Shown: positions 17,815-26,220 of the stretch, one piece after another
How positions within the stretch are numbered: position 1 is the first letter of the stretch
How the letters are laid out: each line of letters starts with the position of its first letter
Source: Campylobacteraceae bacterium
GTDB taxonomy: Bacteria; Campylobacterota; Campylobacteria; Campylobacterales; Sulfurovaceae
NCBI GenBank assembly: GCA_027100635.1
Contig: JAMOOQ010000028.1
Span: 1 to 39,766, forward strand
Reading direction: 5' to 3'
Length of the DNA: 39,766 nucleotides
Translations under genes and position numbers: made by a program
The notes under the pieces: model-generated
Told to the model about the DNA's origin: nothing
Databases searched by the model: none
Seen by the model: the letters and a program-made list of their open reading frames with translations, nothing else

Positions 17815-17925
17815 TTAGGAGTAGAATCTATTTTTAGAATATTTTTTACTATAAATATATCCAAACTCTTTAACTAATTCATCTATATTTATATTTGGTT
17901 TAAAACCTATTTTGTTATTTAACAT
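17815..17925 (-). pseudogene. Truncated 36-codon frame with a good ribosome site
   Basis: Begins with ATG behind AAGGAA and encodes 36 residues (start MLNNKIGFKPNINIDELVKE) before TAA. The beginning resembles the N-terminus of some 2OG-Fe(II) oxygenases, but the likeness is short and stops early. I read it as the surviving 5' end of a deleted gene. The remaining bases of 17624-18024 show no gene. Confidence 0.35.
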
Positions 17926-17981
17926 ATAAATTCCTTATATAATACTTTAATAAAATATTATATAAAAAATTAAATAGATTC

Positions 17982-18004
17982 ATTCCTACGCAGAGCGTAG
18001 GAAT
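17982..18004 (-). terminator. Perfect hairpin after the secreted-protein gene
   Basis: ATTCCTACGC and GCGTAGGAAT flank a three-base loop, a perfect ten-base stem 21 bases past the stop of the secreted-protein gene. On the minus strand a T-rich tract follows, but not directly, so it may be a terminator, a 3' stabilising hairpin, or a short palindromic repeat. Confidence 0.55.
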
Positions 18005-18024
18005 AAGTAAAAAATAACTAAAAA

Positions 18025-19332
18025 TTAGTTACCATTATTTTTTGTATTTTCATCAATAACTTTTAAATCTACTTTACCTGTAGCACTTTTTTGATATCCA
18101 ATTACATCACCATAATCAGATTTAACATCCATAGTTATTTCTAGATTATAACCGTTAAGTTCTGCTGGAATATCTCTTCCTGTAATTAATGTTTTTCTCT
18201 CACCTGCTTTTATAATATTATCTGTTAATGTTATTAACACATCATCAGCACCAATAAAATTAATTGCTTTTAACTCTATTGTTGTATCATCTTTAGAATT
18301 ATTATATACAGTAACAATTGAAGTTGTTCCTACATCACTACGATTCACCATACCCATAACTCTAGCAACATAAGTAGCCAATGTCCATTTCATAACTTCT
18401 GATTTATCTTCAGTTAATGAATAACCTGTTACATCACCATGACTACCAACACCATATTGATATTTTACATTAGCATCAAATGTGGTAGGAGATAATGCTA
18501 TAATATCATCGGCAGAAGTTAATGTATAAGTTGTTCCATTGTTATTATCGTTACCAATATCTACAAATGTAACTGTTGTACCATTTTGTGTATCAGCAGT
18601 AAAGTTACCATCTATAAAGTTACCTCCATTAAATGTAACCGTTGCATTAACATCTGTATAATTAAAGTCAACCGCAAATGGTGAGGTTGGTACTTTAGTT
18701 GTTAAATTACAATCTATACTAGTAATAGGATCAAATGTTTGTCTTGTTGTTGTATTTATTGCAACATTTTTACCATCATTACAAATAAGTGATTTAACTT
18801 CAACTTTTTGTGTATCTTTTTTAAATATTATTAAATCATCCGCAGCAGCAGAGATGACACTTCCTGATCCCTCACCCACTAAAGTAAGTTTTATATCACC
18901 GTTCGAACTTTTTGCTATTTGTAGAGGAGATGTTTGATTAGTAGTATTTACAATAGTATAGGTACCATTTTTTACTATTTTATCATTTTCACTAACTCTA
19001 AATTTAATTTGACCATCAACTGAATCATCAAACATCTCTGCTACTATATCAGTAATATTTGTATCTACCATAGTGTAGTTAGCTTTATCTAAAAACTTAG
19101 CACCTTCAATTTTAATAGTGATAAAATCATTAGCATTAAATTTAAAACCTGATGTAAATGATATATTTGTATCATTAACATCCACAGATATCATAGATAA
19201 ATATTCAGTATTATATTTATCTGCCGTACTACTATCAATATTAGTTCCAAATGCTAAAACAGACGCTGCAAAAGCACCTGTTGTTAATGTTGCAGCAACT
19301 AATGCTGACAATCCAATTTTTTTTATAGTCAT
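18025..19332 (-). CDS. Secreted surface protein of unknown function
   Basis: A 435-residue protein with a clear signal peptide (LSALVAATLTTGAFA, cleavage near 22-24). The mature chain is rich in Asp, Asn, Thr and Val with short beta-strand patterns throughout, contains only two cysteines (CNDGK and DCNLT, possibly bridged), and has no membrane anchor. That composition fits an S-layer-like or extracellular beta protein, but I recognise no family. A strong ribosome site (AAGGAG) precedes the ATG, suggesting high expression. It is monocistronic, with a hairpin on each side. Confidence 0.75.
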   Translation of the reverse strand: MTIKKIGLSALVAATLTTGAFAASVLAFGTNIDSSTADKYNTEYLSMISVDVNDTNISFTSGFKFNANDFITIKIEGAKFLDKANYTMVDTNITDIVAEMFDDSVDGQIKFRVSENDKIVKNGTYTIVNTTNQTSPLQIAKSSNGDIKLTLVGEGSGSVISAAADDLIIFKKDTQKVEVKSLICNDGKNVAINTTTRQTFDPITSIDCNLTTKVPTSPFAVDFNYTDVNATVTFNGGNFIDGNFTADTQNGTTVTFVDIGNDNNNGTTYTLTSADDIIALSPTTFDANVKYQYGVGSHGDVTGYSLTEDKSEVMKWTLATYVARVMGMVNRSDVGTTSIVTVYNNSKDDTTIELKAINFIGADDVLITLTDNIIKAGERKTLITGRDIPAELNGYNLEITMDVKSDYGDVIGYQKSATGKVDLKVIDENTKNNGN

Positions 19333-19357
19333 ATTGACTCCTTCTATTTTGAGTTAA

Positions 19358-19389
19358 ATTTTCGCGCGAAATCCCACTCCTGAGATTTC
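19358..19389 (-). promoter_or_regulatory. Structured leader of the secreted-protein gene
   Basis: On the minus strand GAAATC (19389-19384) can pair with GATTTC (19373-19368), and the overlapping TTTCGC can instead pair with GCGAAA (palindrome 19360-19371). Both lie between 28 and 57 bases before the start codon. The two foldings exclude each other, so this may be a regulated leader; the palindrome may also be an operator. Confidence 0.4.
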
Positions 19390-19444
19390 TATTAAAATTT
19401 TAGCTATTTTTGGCTTAAGTATATATTAAAGATAATTAGAGATA

Positions 19445-19592
19445 GATTCTGAATTAAATTCAGAATGACAAAAGAGGTTGAGATTCTGAATCAAGTTCAG
19501 AATGACAAACAATCATCCGGAATGACAAACAATCATTCAGAATGACGAAGGGACAAACGAATTTACATCATTCCGTGCTTGACACGGAATCT
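19445..19592. repeat. Dispersed repeat family B, tandem copies
   Basis: Contains repeated units around TTCAGAATGACAAA (near 19460, 19497, 19520 and 19537), then a hairpin ATTCCGTG/CACGGAAT (19570-19590, five-base loop). Related sequence recurs at about 21431-21470 and 28185-28244. The last hairpin abuts the recJ stop and may help end its transcript. Confidence 0.7.
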
Positions 19593-21309
19593 AATTAGTG
19601 ATAATCTTATCAATCATCAATTGCAGTGATTCTTTGCCTCTGAAAATATTTTTATTCACTCTATATTTTATATCTATAATAGAGTTTGGTTTTATATCAG
19701 AATCATCTCTAAATTTAATTGCGTTCATAATCTTAGATGGTGCTAAAGAACCATATCCTAATTGTTGTAAGGTTAATTTTAGATGGTTTTTATCTTTTCC
19801 TATTTTTTGACAAGAGATAACTTTTACATTGTGAGTTATAAATTTTGGGTTGGTATTTGAATTACCATAAGGGGCATATTTTTCTATAATATTTATTAAA
19901 TCAAAATCAATCGCATTAAAATTTAACTCACCTAAAAGCTCTTCATCTTCTAAATTCTGATTATAATTTTTGGTTTTATAGTTTTCTTGAAGAGACTCTT
20001 TAAAATCTTTAAAATTATTAATATTAAGAGCCAATCCAACTGCCATTTTATGTCCACCAAAACCTAAGAGTAACTCTTTTGATTGATTTACAATATCAAA
20101 TAGATTACATTCTCCATAGCTTCTGCCACTTCCTTTAAGTTTTGAGCCATTTTTAGAGAGGATTATTGATGGTTTGGCAAAATGATTAGAGACTCTTGAG
20201 GCTACAATTCCGACCACTCCTTCGTGCCAATTTTTGCCATAAACTACAATTATATCATCCTGATTATATTTATCGGAAGTGATGGCTTCAGCCTCACCAA
20301 AAGCTGGAGCTAAAGCACTAGTTCCAAGATTAGTAGCTTTTAAAATTGCCTCTTTTGTAATATTTGCTTCTACCTCTTTTCTATTTGTATTAAAATCTAT
20401 TAATTTGAGTAGATTTTCCCTTGCATCTTTTATATTTTTTGAAAGTAGAAAATTAAAAGCATAAGAGGCATCTTTCATTCGCCCCGCACTATTTAGTAAT
20501 GGAGCTATAAAAAAACCAATTGTTTCGCTTGTAAATATTTCTATTTTAAGATGCTCTTTTAAAGCTAAAATTGATGGGGTTGAAGATTGGTTAAGAGTTT
20601 TTAAACCTGAGATTACCATTGCACGATTTATATGTAGAAGAGGCATAACATCTGCGATTATTGCGATGGAAACAAGTTCCAGAAGTTGTTTTGTATCTAT
20701 TTTTGAAACTATAGTTTTAGTATCTTTAAATGGTGGAACTAAAGTACCACTTTCGATTTTAGCATTTAAAGAGGCGATAAGATACCATGCAATTTGAGCT
20801 CCGCATATCTCATCAAAAGGGAAATTACAATCTTTTTGTTTTTGATTAACGATTGAATGGGCTATTGGTAAATTTAATGGGACAATATGATGGTCGGTGA
20901 TAATTAGCTCAATACTTAATTCTTTTGCAACCTCTGAAGCCTCTTTTGCTGATATGCCATTATCAACTGTAAGAATTAAATCATAATCAGATAGTTGATG
21001 GATTAATTTTGGTGTCATTCCATAACCATCTTTAAATCTATTTGGAATAATTGTTTTAAGTTCCACTCCTAAATGATTAAAAAATATTTTTATGATAGTG
21101 GTTGAAACTACGCCATCAACATCATAATCACCAATTAATGCTATTTTCTCACCATTATTTATCGCCTCTATTATTCTATTGGTTGCTTTGGTCATATCTT
21201 TTAAAGTTGATGGAAATGGTAAATTTTTAAGAGATAAAAAACCATCTTCTTTAAAACGAGTATTTAATATTTTTTCTAATTTTGGTAGGGTTATTTGATT
21301 GTAGGTCAT
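19591..21309 (-). CDS. recJ: Single-stranded-DNA-specific exonuclease RecJ
   Basis: About 572 residues with DHH and DHHA1 motifs: IGDYDVDGVVSTT, LTVDNGIS, LIITDHHIVP, NSAGRMKDASYAF and GFGGHKMAVGLAL. RecJ degrades single-stranded DNA 5' to 3' in recombination and repair. I prefer the ATG at 21309 because GGAG lies six bases before it; an ATG 18 bases upstream is in frame but lacks a ribosome site. It is downstream of pyrG but separated by 230 bases of repeats, so it probably has its own transcript. Confidence 0.94.
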   Translation of the reverse strand: MTYNQITLPKLEKILNTRFKEDGFLSLKNLPFPSTLKDMTKATNRIIEAINNGEKIALIGDYDVDGVVSTTIIKIFFNHLGVELKTIIPNRFKDGYGMTPKLIHQLSDYDLILTVDNGISAKEASEVAKELSIELIITDHHIVPLNLPIAHSIVNQKQKDCNFPFDEICGAQIAWYLIASLNAKIESGTLVPPFKDTKTIVSKIDTKQLLELVSIAIIADVMPLLHINRAMVISGLKTLNQSSTPSILALKEHLKIEIFTSETIGFFIAPLLNSAGRMKDASYAFNFLLSKNIKDARENLLKLIDFNTNRKEVEANITKEAILKATNLGTSALAPAFGEAEAITSDKYNQDDIIVVYGKNWHEGVVGIVASRVSNHFAKPSIILSKNGSKLKGSGRSYGECNLFDIVNQSKELLLGFGGHKMAVGLALNINNFKDFKESLQENYKTKNYNQNLEDEELLGELNFNAIDFDLINIIEKYAPYGNSNTNPKFITHNVKVISCQKIGKDKNHLKLTLQQLGYGSLAPSKIMNAIKFRDDSDIKPNSIIDIKYRVNKNIFRGKESLQLMIDKIITN

Positions 21310-21364
21310 TAAATTCTCCAGTATCATAAGGGTATTCGACTGACTAGCATAGCCTATAGCCGAG

Positions 21365-21420
21365 AGGTCAGGTGTTGACTATTTCATTCACTTCGTTCAC
21401 AAAACACTCAACACCAGACC
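21365..21420. repeat. Long hairpin in the recJ-pyrG gap
   Basis: GGTC-A-GGTGTTGA (21366-21378) faces TCAACACC-A-GACC (21408-21420): twelve paired bases with one A/A mismatch and a 29-base loop. It lies before recJ on the minus strand and after pyrG, so a terminator or mobile palindrome is possible. No T-run follows closely. Confidence 0.5.
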
Positions 21421-21430
21421 CCTACCGTTT

Positions 21431-21470
21431 TAGAATGACGAAGGAATAAACGAATTTGCGTCATTCCCAT
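21431..21470 (+). repeat. Repeat family B, shortened copy
   Basis: TAGAATGACGAAGGAATAAA and then GCGTCATTCC match the middle of the 19445-19592 array. The hairpin part is missing. Confidence 0.6.
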
Positions 21471-21499
21471 TTCCCCCCATACAAAAGGTTGATTATGTG

Positions 21500-21530
21500 T
21501 AGGGGTTTCCCCTTGTGGGTACCCTAAAAT
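21500..21530 (+). repeat. Repeat family A, half copy
   Basis: TAGGGGTTTCCCCTTGTGGG followed by TACCCTAAAAT matches the right half of the copy at 4861-4935. It lies ten bases after the pyrG stop. Confidence 0.75.
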
Positions 21531-21539
21531 TTGAATTAT

Positions 21540-23171
21540 CTATTTTCTATTCTTTATTGCATTTTTAATAAATGCTAGGATTGTAGGATTTGGAGTTTGA
21601 AGTCTTGATGTAAATTCAGGATGAAATTGAACACCTAAAAACCATGGATGATCTTTAACCTCTACTGCCTCAATAAGTCCTTTTGACTCTCCTGAAATTA
21701 TCATACCATTTTTTTCTAAAATAGCTCTATATTTAGGATTTGCTTCATATCTATGTCTATGTCTCTCATAAATTGTAGAGTCATTATAAGCCTTTGCAAG
21801 ATTAGAATCTTCTAATGTATTACACTCATACTCTCCTAATCTCATAGTACCACCAAGTGGTGATTTAGTTGTTCTTACTTGCTTATCTCCACTAGCATCT
21901 ATAAACTCATCAATTAGATATATTATAGGTTCGTTTGTATCTTCATCAAATTCAATTGAGTTTGCATCTTTTAATCCTATAACATTTCTAGCAAACTCTA
22001 TCATAGCTAATTGCATCCCTAAACAGATTCCTAAAAATGGAATTTTATTCTCTCTTGCATATTTAATTGCTTCTATCTTACCCTCTACTCCACGGTCACC
22101 AAATCCACCTGCTACTAAAACAGCATCGCTATTATGTAGATATTTTTCAACTCCATCATCTTCTAGCTTTTCGCTATCTACCCAGTTAATTCTAATTCTA
22201 CAATCAAGATTAGCCCCTGCGTGTATAATTGCTTCTGTAAGAGATTTATAAGACTCTTTAAGGTCAAGATATTTTCCTACAAATGCTACAGATATTTCAT
22301 CTTTTGGATTTATAATCTTATTAACTAATGAATCCCACTTATTCATATCAGGCTTTAGATTACCTAAATTTAACTGGTTAGAGATTGGTTCTAATATATC
22401 TTGATAAAGAAAATTTAGAGGTACTTTATATATACTCTCAGAATCCATAGCATCAATAACAGATTTTATATCTACATCACAATTAAATGCAATTTTTTCT
22501 TTTACTTCTTTTGGAATAAAATGTTCACTTCTAACAACCAACATATGAGGAGTAAGTCCTATTCTTCTTAACTCTTGAACTGAGTGTTGAGTTGGCTTAG
22601 TTTTGAGTTCTCCTGCTGTTTTAATATATGGCAATAGCGTAACATGGACATTCATCACACTATCTCGTCCAAATTCATGTTTCATTTGTCTAATTGTTTC
22701 TAAAAATGGTAAACCTTCAATATCTCCTGTTGTTCCACCAAGTTCCACAATTAAAACATCTTTATTTTCTCCTGCATAAACTATTCTCTCTTTAATCTCA
22801 TTTACAATATGAGGAACAACCTGAATAGTTTTACCAAGATATTTACCTTTTCTCTCATTTTCTATTACAGTTTTATATACTTGCCCTGTTGTAAAATTAT
22901 TTTTTTGAGTAAGTGATGTATCTAAAAATCTTTCATAATGTCCTAAATCTAAATCTGTTTCTGCACCATCTTTAGTTACAAAAACTTCACCGTGTTCTAA
23001 AGGACTCATAGTTCCTGGATCAACATTGATATATGGATCTAATTTTAAGACACCAACTCTTACCCCTGAGTGTTTTAAAAGTGTACCTATACTTGCAGCT
23101 GTTATCCCTTTACCTAGAGAACTTAAAACTCCACCTGTTATAAATATATATTTTGTTTTATTTTTTTGCAT
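21540..23171 (-). CDS. pyrG: CTP synthase PyrG
   Basis: A 543-residue enzyme of normal length. The N-terminal synthetase domain starts with [18 protein letters not shown]; the C-terminal class-I glutaminase domain has the nucleophile loop [12 protein letters not shown] and ends with [10 protein letters not shown], giving the Cys-His-Glu triad. It converts UTP to CTP using glutamine or ammonia. It is 19 bases after dnaN on the same strand, so it is probably co-transcribed with dnaN. Confidence 0.97.
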   Translation of the reverse strand: MQKNKTKYIFITGGVLSSLGKGITAASIGTLLKHSGVRVGVLKLDPYINVDPGTMSPLEHGEVFVTKDGAETDLDLGHYERFLDTSLTQKNNFTTGQVYKTVIENERKGKYLGKTIQVVPHIVNEIKERIVYAGENKDVLIVELGGTTGDIEGLPFLETIRQMKHEFGRDSVMNVHVTLLPYIKTAGELKTKPTQHSVQELRRIGLTPHMLVVRSEHFIPKEVKEKIAFNCDVDIKSVIDAMDSESIYKVPLNFLYQDILEPISNQLNLGNLKPDMNKWDSLVNKIINPKDEISVAFVGKYLDLKESYKSLTEAIIHAGANLDCRIRINWVDSEKLEDDGVEKYLHNSDAVLVAGGFGDRGVEGKIEAIKYARENKIPFLGICLGMQLAMIEFARNVIGLKDANSIEFDEDTNEPIIYLIDEFIDASGDKQVRTTKSPLGGTMRLGEYECNTLEDSNLAKAYNDSTIYERHRHRYEANPKYRAILEKNGMIISGESKGLIEAVEVKDHPWFLGVQFHPEFTSRLQTPNPTILAFIKNAIKNRK

Positions 23172-23190
23172 TTTTAGTTACCTTTTAATT

Positions 23191-24264
23191 TTATGTCACA
23201 ATTGGCATTATTACTGTTATAAACTCTTTATCTTTTACAACAAATGGTAAAGTGGTTTTATTTATCCCTATCTCAAACTCATTGGAATCAACTTGTGATA
23301 AAAAATCTAATAAATATTTACTATTAAAATTTAATTCAAACTCTTCTTTTAGATTTAAATTTATCTCTATTTGTGTTTTTGCTTCTAAACTATCATTAGC
23401 TCTATTTAAAGATGAAAAAAGTATCATGTTTTGTGTAAATAATATATTAATCTCTTGAGATATTATTGTTATTTTTTTTATCGCTTCTATCATTTTATTT
23501 TTAGGTACCTGAATATTATATTTAAGCTCTTTCGGAATTATTCTATCATAATTTGGGTATTTTCCGTTAATTAGTTTTGAAAATAAAAAGTAATTTTCAT
23601 CTTGAATTATTAAATTAATATCGTCATAAAATATATCAATATTACCAATAAATATTTTTTCAATTTCTATAATTGCTTTTTTAGGAATGATAATAGATAA
23701 TTCATTTTCTGTATTATTTTGGATGGAAGAAACAGATAATCTTCTCGTATCAGTTGCTACAACATTTGTGATATTCTTTTTTATATCAATTAATGCACCA
23801 TTTAATTCATGTTTTGGATTATTATTGTCTATTGATGGCACTATTTTTTTTAAACTTTTAATTAAGAGTGTAGAATCTAATGATATTTTAGCTTTATTAT
23901 CAATTTTAGGAAATATTGGAAATAATTTATAATCGAATGTAGGAAGTTTAAATCTTGTTTTTCCTTGTTTAACCAATAATAACTCTCCTACAACTTCAAG
24001 TAAAATCAAACCATCATTTAATATTCTAATTGTGTCAAGAAGTTTTTTACCATTGACAGTTAAAGCTCCATCATTAATGATTTTAATATTTTTAGTTTCT
24101 ATGCTTAATCCTATTTCTAAATCAGTTGATTTAAAAATACAGTTTTGATTTTTTGTATAAATAAATATGTGAGAAGTTATTTGAGTTGCATCTTTTTTTT
24201 CTAAAAATGGTTGAGAGTTTATTAAAATGGATTCTATTATTTGTTTATTAATTTCTATTTTCAT
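23191..24264 (-). CDS. dnaN: DNA polymerase III beta sliding clamp DnaN
   Basis: A 357-residue clamp, the usual length in this phylum, with the three-domain beta-clamp pattern (TDLEIGLSIE near 50, ATDTRRLS in the second domain, and a C-terminal PIV(T) that closes the peptide-binding pocket). It encircles DNA and tethers polymerase III. It sits downstream of dnaA with the origin between them. pyrG, not gyrB, follows. Confidence 0.96.
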   Translation of the reverse strand: MKIEINKQIIESILINSQPFLEKKDATQITSHIFIYTKNQNCIFKSTDLEIGLSIETKNIKIINDGALTVNGKKLLDTIRILNDGLILLEVVGELLLVKQGKTRFKLPTFDYKLFPIFPKIDNKAKISLDSTLLIKSLKKIVPSIDNNNPKHELNGALIDIKKNITNVVATDTRRLSVSSIQNNTENELSIIIPKKAIIEIEKIFIGNIDIFYDDINLIIQDENYFLFSKLINGKYPNYDRIIPKELKYNIQVPKNKMIEAIKKITIISQEINILFTQNMILFSSLNRANDSLEAKTQIEINLNLKEEFELNFNSKYLLDFLSQVDSNEFEIGINKTTLPFVVKDKEFITVIMPIVT

Positions 24265-24431
24265 TTTGTTATCCTTTTATTTTTAGCATATTCAATTTAT
24301 TTGTGAAATTATATCTTTATTTTATTAGTATCTTTCTTGAATAATAATTTATTTGATTTTAAAAGTTAGTTTAAGATTTTTTTAAGAATTGATTTTGTCC
24401 GTTTATTTTTTTATTTATTTTTTATTTTAAG

Positions 24432-24446
24432 TAGTAGTAGTAGTAG
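24432..24446 (+). promoter_or_regulatory. DnaA-trio element
   Basis: Five perfect TAG triplets lie between the AT-only tract and the first DnaA boxes, with TATA as spacer. DnaA-trios (3'-GAT-5' units) are known to load DnaA on one strand during opening; polarity and order here fit that model. Confidence 0.75.
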
Positions 24447-24451
24447 TATAC

Positions 24452-24729
24452 ACGTGAATACGTGAATAAGTGTCTGAGAAGCCCAGCCACTCGGAAAAAG
24501 TTATTCACATTTTGTTCACATGTTATTCACGTCTAGTGGTAGTTATTCACGTAAAATTTCGTAACTTTGTATTTTAAGTTTTTTTTAAGGAAGTTTAAGT
24601 TTAATTTAAGCGAGTTATTCACGTAAAATGGAAAAGTTATTCACGTCTAATTTTAGTTATTCACGTCAAACCCCCACTTATTCACGTTAGAACTCGAGTT
24701 ATTCACGTCAAACCCCCACTTATTCACGT
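24452..24729. promoter_or_regulatory. Array of DnaA boxes
   Basis: Exact TTATTCACGT occurs on the plus strand at 24523, 24543, 24615, 24637, 24657, 24678, 24699 and 24720; TTATTCACAT at 24501 and TTGTTCACAT at 24512 are variants. On the minus strand there is an exact box at 24460-24469 and a variant at 24452-24461. The consensus differs from the E. coli box by its GT ending. Confidence 0.9.
24655..24729 (+). repeat. 33-base direct repeat carrying paired DnaA boxes
   Basis: Bases 24655-24687 and 24697-24729 are identical; each carries two DnaA boxes separated by CAAACCCCCAC. It looks like a recent duplication of a two-box unit. Confidence 0.9.
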
Positions 24730-24770
24730 GCAAATTTTTTAAAAATATTCGTTTTTTATGATTTTAGCTC

Positions 24771-26114
24771 TTATTTATCTTGTATTTTATTGTTTTTTTG
24801 TGTATTTCTTGCTATTTTATTAGATAATTCATCTATTAATAGCTTTACTTTTTCATCAAAATCAATGATTTCTTTTATTTTTTTCATAGAGTGACTAATT
24901 GTTGTATGATCTTTCATTCCAAAATATTTTGCTATTTGTGGCATAGAATTCGGAGTTAAATTTCTTGCTAAAAATATTGATATTCTTCTTGAGTATACAA
25001 CAATTTTATTTCTTTTTTTAGATTTTATATCAGAAGGTTTTACATTTAATTCAGCAGATACTACATCTATTATATCATCAATAGATATATTTTTTCTTTT
25101 TTCTTCTAATTGATCTTTTATTGCATTTATTGTAAAGTCTAGAGTGATTTTTTGACTTAGTATAGATGCTAATGCATTTACTTTTATAATAGTTCCTTCA
25201 ATCTCTCTAATATTATCACCCATATTAACTGCAAGATAGTTTACAGTCTCATTATTCAGTATAATTCCATCTAATTCACATTTCTTTTTTATAATGGCAA
25301 TTTTAGTTTCTAATCCTGGAGGTTGAATATCAGCCATTAAGCCCCATTCAAAACGACTCTTTAATCTATCTGCTAATCCTTTTATTTTACTTGCTGGTCT
25401 ATCTGATGTCATGATAATCTGTTTATTATTTGCATGTAGTTCATTAAATGTATGAAAAAACTCCTCTTGTGTTTGATCTTTTTGGCTAAAAAACTGTACA
25501 TCATCAATTAAAAGAATATCACAATCTCTAAAGTGAGTTCTAAATCTATCCATACTTTTACTTTTAATATGAGATCTAAATTTGTTCATAAATTGTTCAA
25601 CTGTTGTATATATAACTTTTTTACCTAAATTTTGTTGATGATTACCTATAGCTTGAAGAAGATGAGTTTTCCCCAGACCAACTCCACCATATAAGAATAA
25701 AGGATTATATTGTTTTCCAGGATTTTCAGCTACACTTTTAGCTATTGTAAATGCAAATTGATTAGATTGTCCAGTTATAAAACTTTCAAATGTTAATGAA
25801 GGATTTAAAATAGTACTTTTCGATGATGATCTTTTTTCATTAATATTTTGATTTAATTGTTGATTATTTAATCTTTTGTCAATATCTATTTTTATATTTG
25901 GTTTTATTCTACTTATAATTTCAAAAAGTTCAGCCATTTTAATTTGGTATTTAGTTGTAACCCATTTGGATATAAATATATTAGAAGCTATAAAATAAGC
26001 AACTTCATTTGTTGAGTCTTTTTTATTATATTTTAATCTTTTTATATATTTTTCATACTCATTATTATTTATCTCTTCTTTTAATCTTAATAAAACTTCT
26101 TCCCCTATATTCAT
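24771..26114 (-). CDS. dnaA: Chromosomal replication initiator DnaA
   Basis: About 447 residues: an N-terminal helicase-loading domain, a short variable linker, an AAA+ domain (Walker A GGVGLGKTHLLQAIG, Walker B ILLIDDVQFF, sensor region SRFEWGLMADIQPPG), and the C-terminal DNA-binding domain with YFGMKDHTTISHSMKKI. It binds the box array just downstream. The frame is open further upstream, but the ATG at 26114, preceded by AAAGG, begins the usual DnaA N-terminus (MNIGEEVLLRLKEE). It is divergent from typA. Confidence 0.96.
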   Translation of the reverse strand: MNIGEEVLLRLKEEINNNEYEKYIKRLKYNKKDSTNEVAYFIASNIFISKWVTTKYQIKMAELFEIISRIKPNIKIDIDKRLNNQQLNQNINEKRSSSKSTILNPSLTFESFITGQSNQFAFTIAKSVAENPGKQYNPLFLYGGVGLGKTHLLQAIGNHQQNLGKKVIYTTVEQFMNKFRSHIKSKSMDRFRTHFRDCDILLIDDVQFFSQKDQTQEEFFHTFNELHANNKQIIMTSDRPASKIKGLADRLKSRFEWGLMADIQPPGLETKIAIIKKKCELDGIILNNETVNYLAVNMGDNIREIEGTIIKVNALASILSQKITLDFTINAIKDQLEEKRKNISIDDIIDVVSAELNVKPSDIKSKKRNKIVVYSRRISIFLARNLTPNSMPQIAKYFGMKDHTTISHSMKKIKEIIDFDEKVKLLIDELSNKIARNTQKNNKIQDK

Positions 26115-26220
26115 AGAAAAGCCTTTCTTTACATAATTAATTTTTATAACTTTTGTAATTTTAGCATATTTAGATATAATTGCAAAAATTATATACATAT
26201 ATAGAATTATAGGAAAATTT

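Larger units (their letters stand above)
24402..24770. other. oriC: Chromosomal replication origin oriC
   Basis: The dnaN-dnaA gap holds, from left to right, an AT-only tract (24402-24431) likely to unwind, a DnaA-trio-like run, two DnaA boxes pointing left, a short GC-rich patch (24481-24495), and ten boxes pointing right. Together with dnaA and dnaN on either side this is the expected bacterial origin. The remainder of the gap (24265-24401) is AT-rich with no other signal seen. Confidence 0.92.

Noticed and set aside
21380-21405. Extra DnaA boxes in the recJ-pyrG gap (CATTCAC-like)
   Set aside because: Only partial matches to the TTATTCACGT form used here, and they lie in the loop of a long hairpin, far from the origin array.
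24421-24450. GTA trinucleotide run as a phase-variable simple repeat
   Set aside because: It lies outside any gene, between an AT-only tract and DnaA boxes, where a DnaA-trio explains it better.
24655-24729. Short CRISPR-like array
   Set aside because: The repeated unit is made of DnaA boxes with short, identical spacers in the dnaA-dnaN gap and no cas genes are present; it is part of oriC.
26115-26198. N-terminal extension of DnaA by 28 residues
   Set aside because: The added residues are hydrophobic and unlike DnaA, and a ribosome site lies before the internal ATG at 26114.
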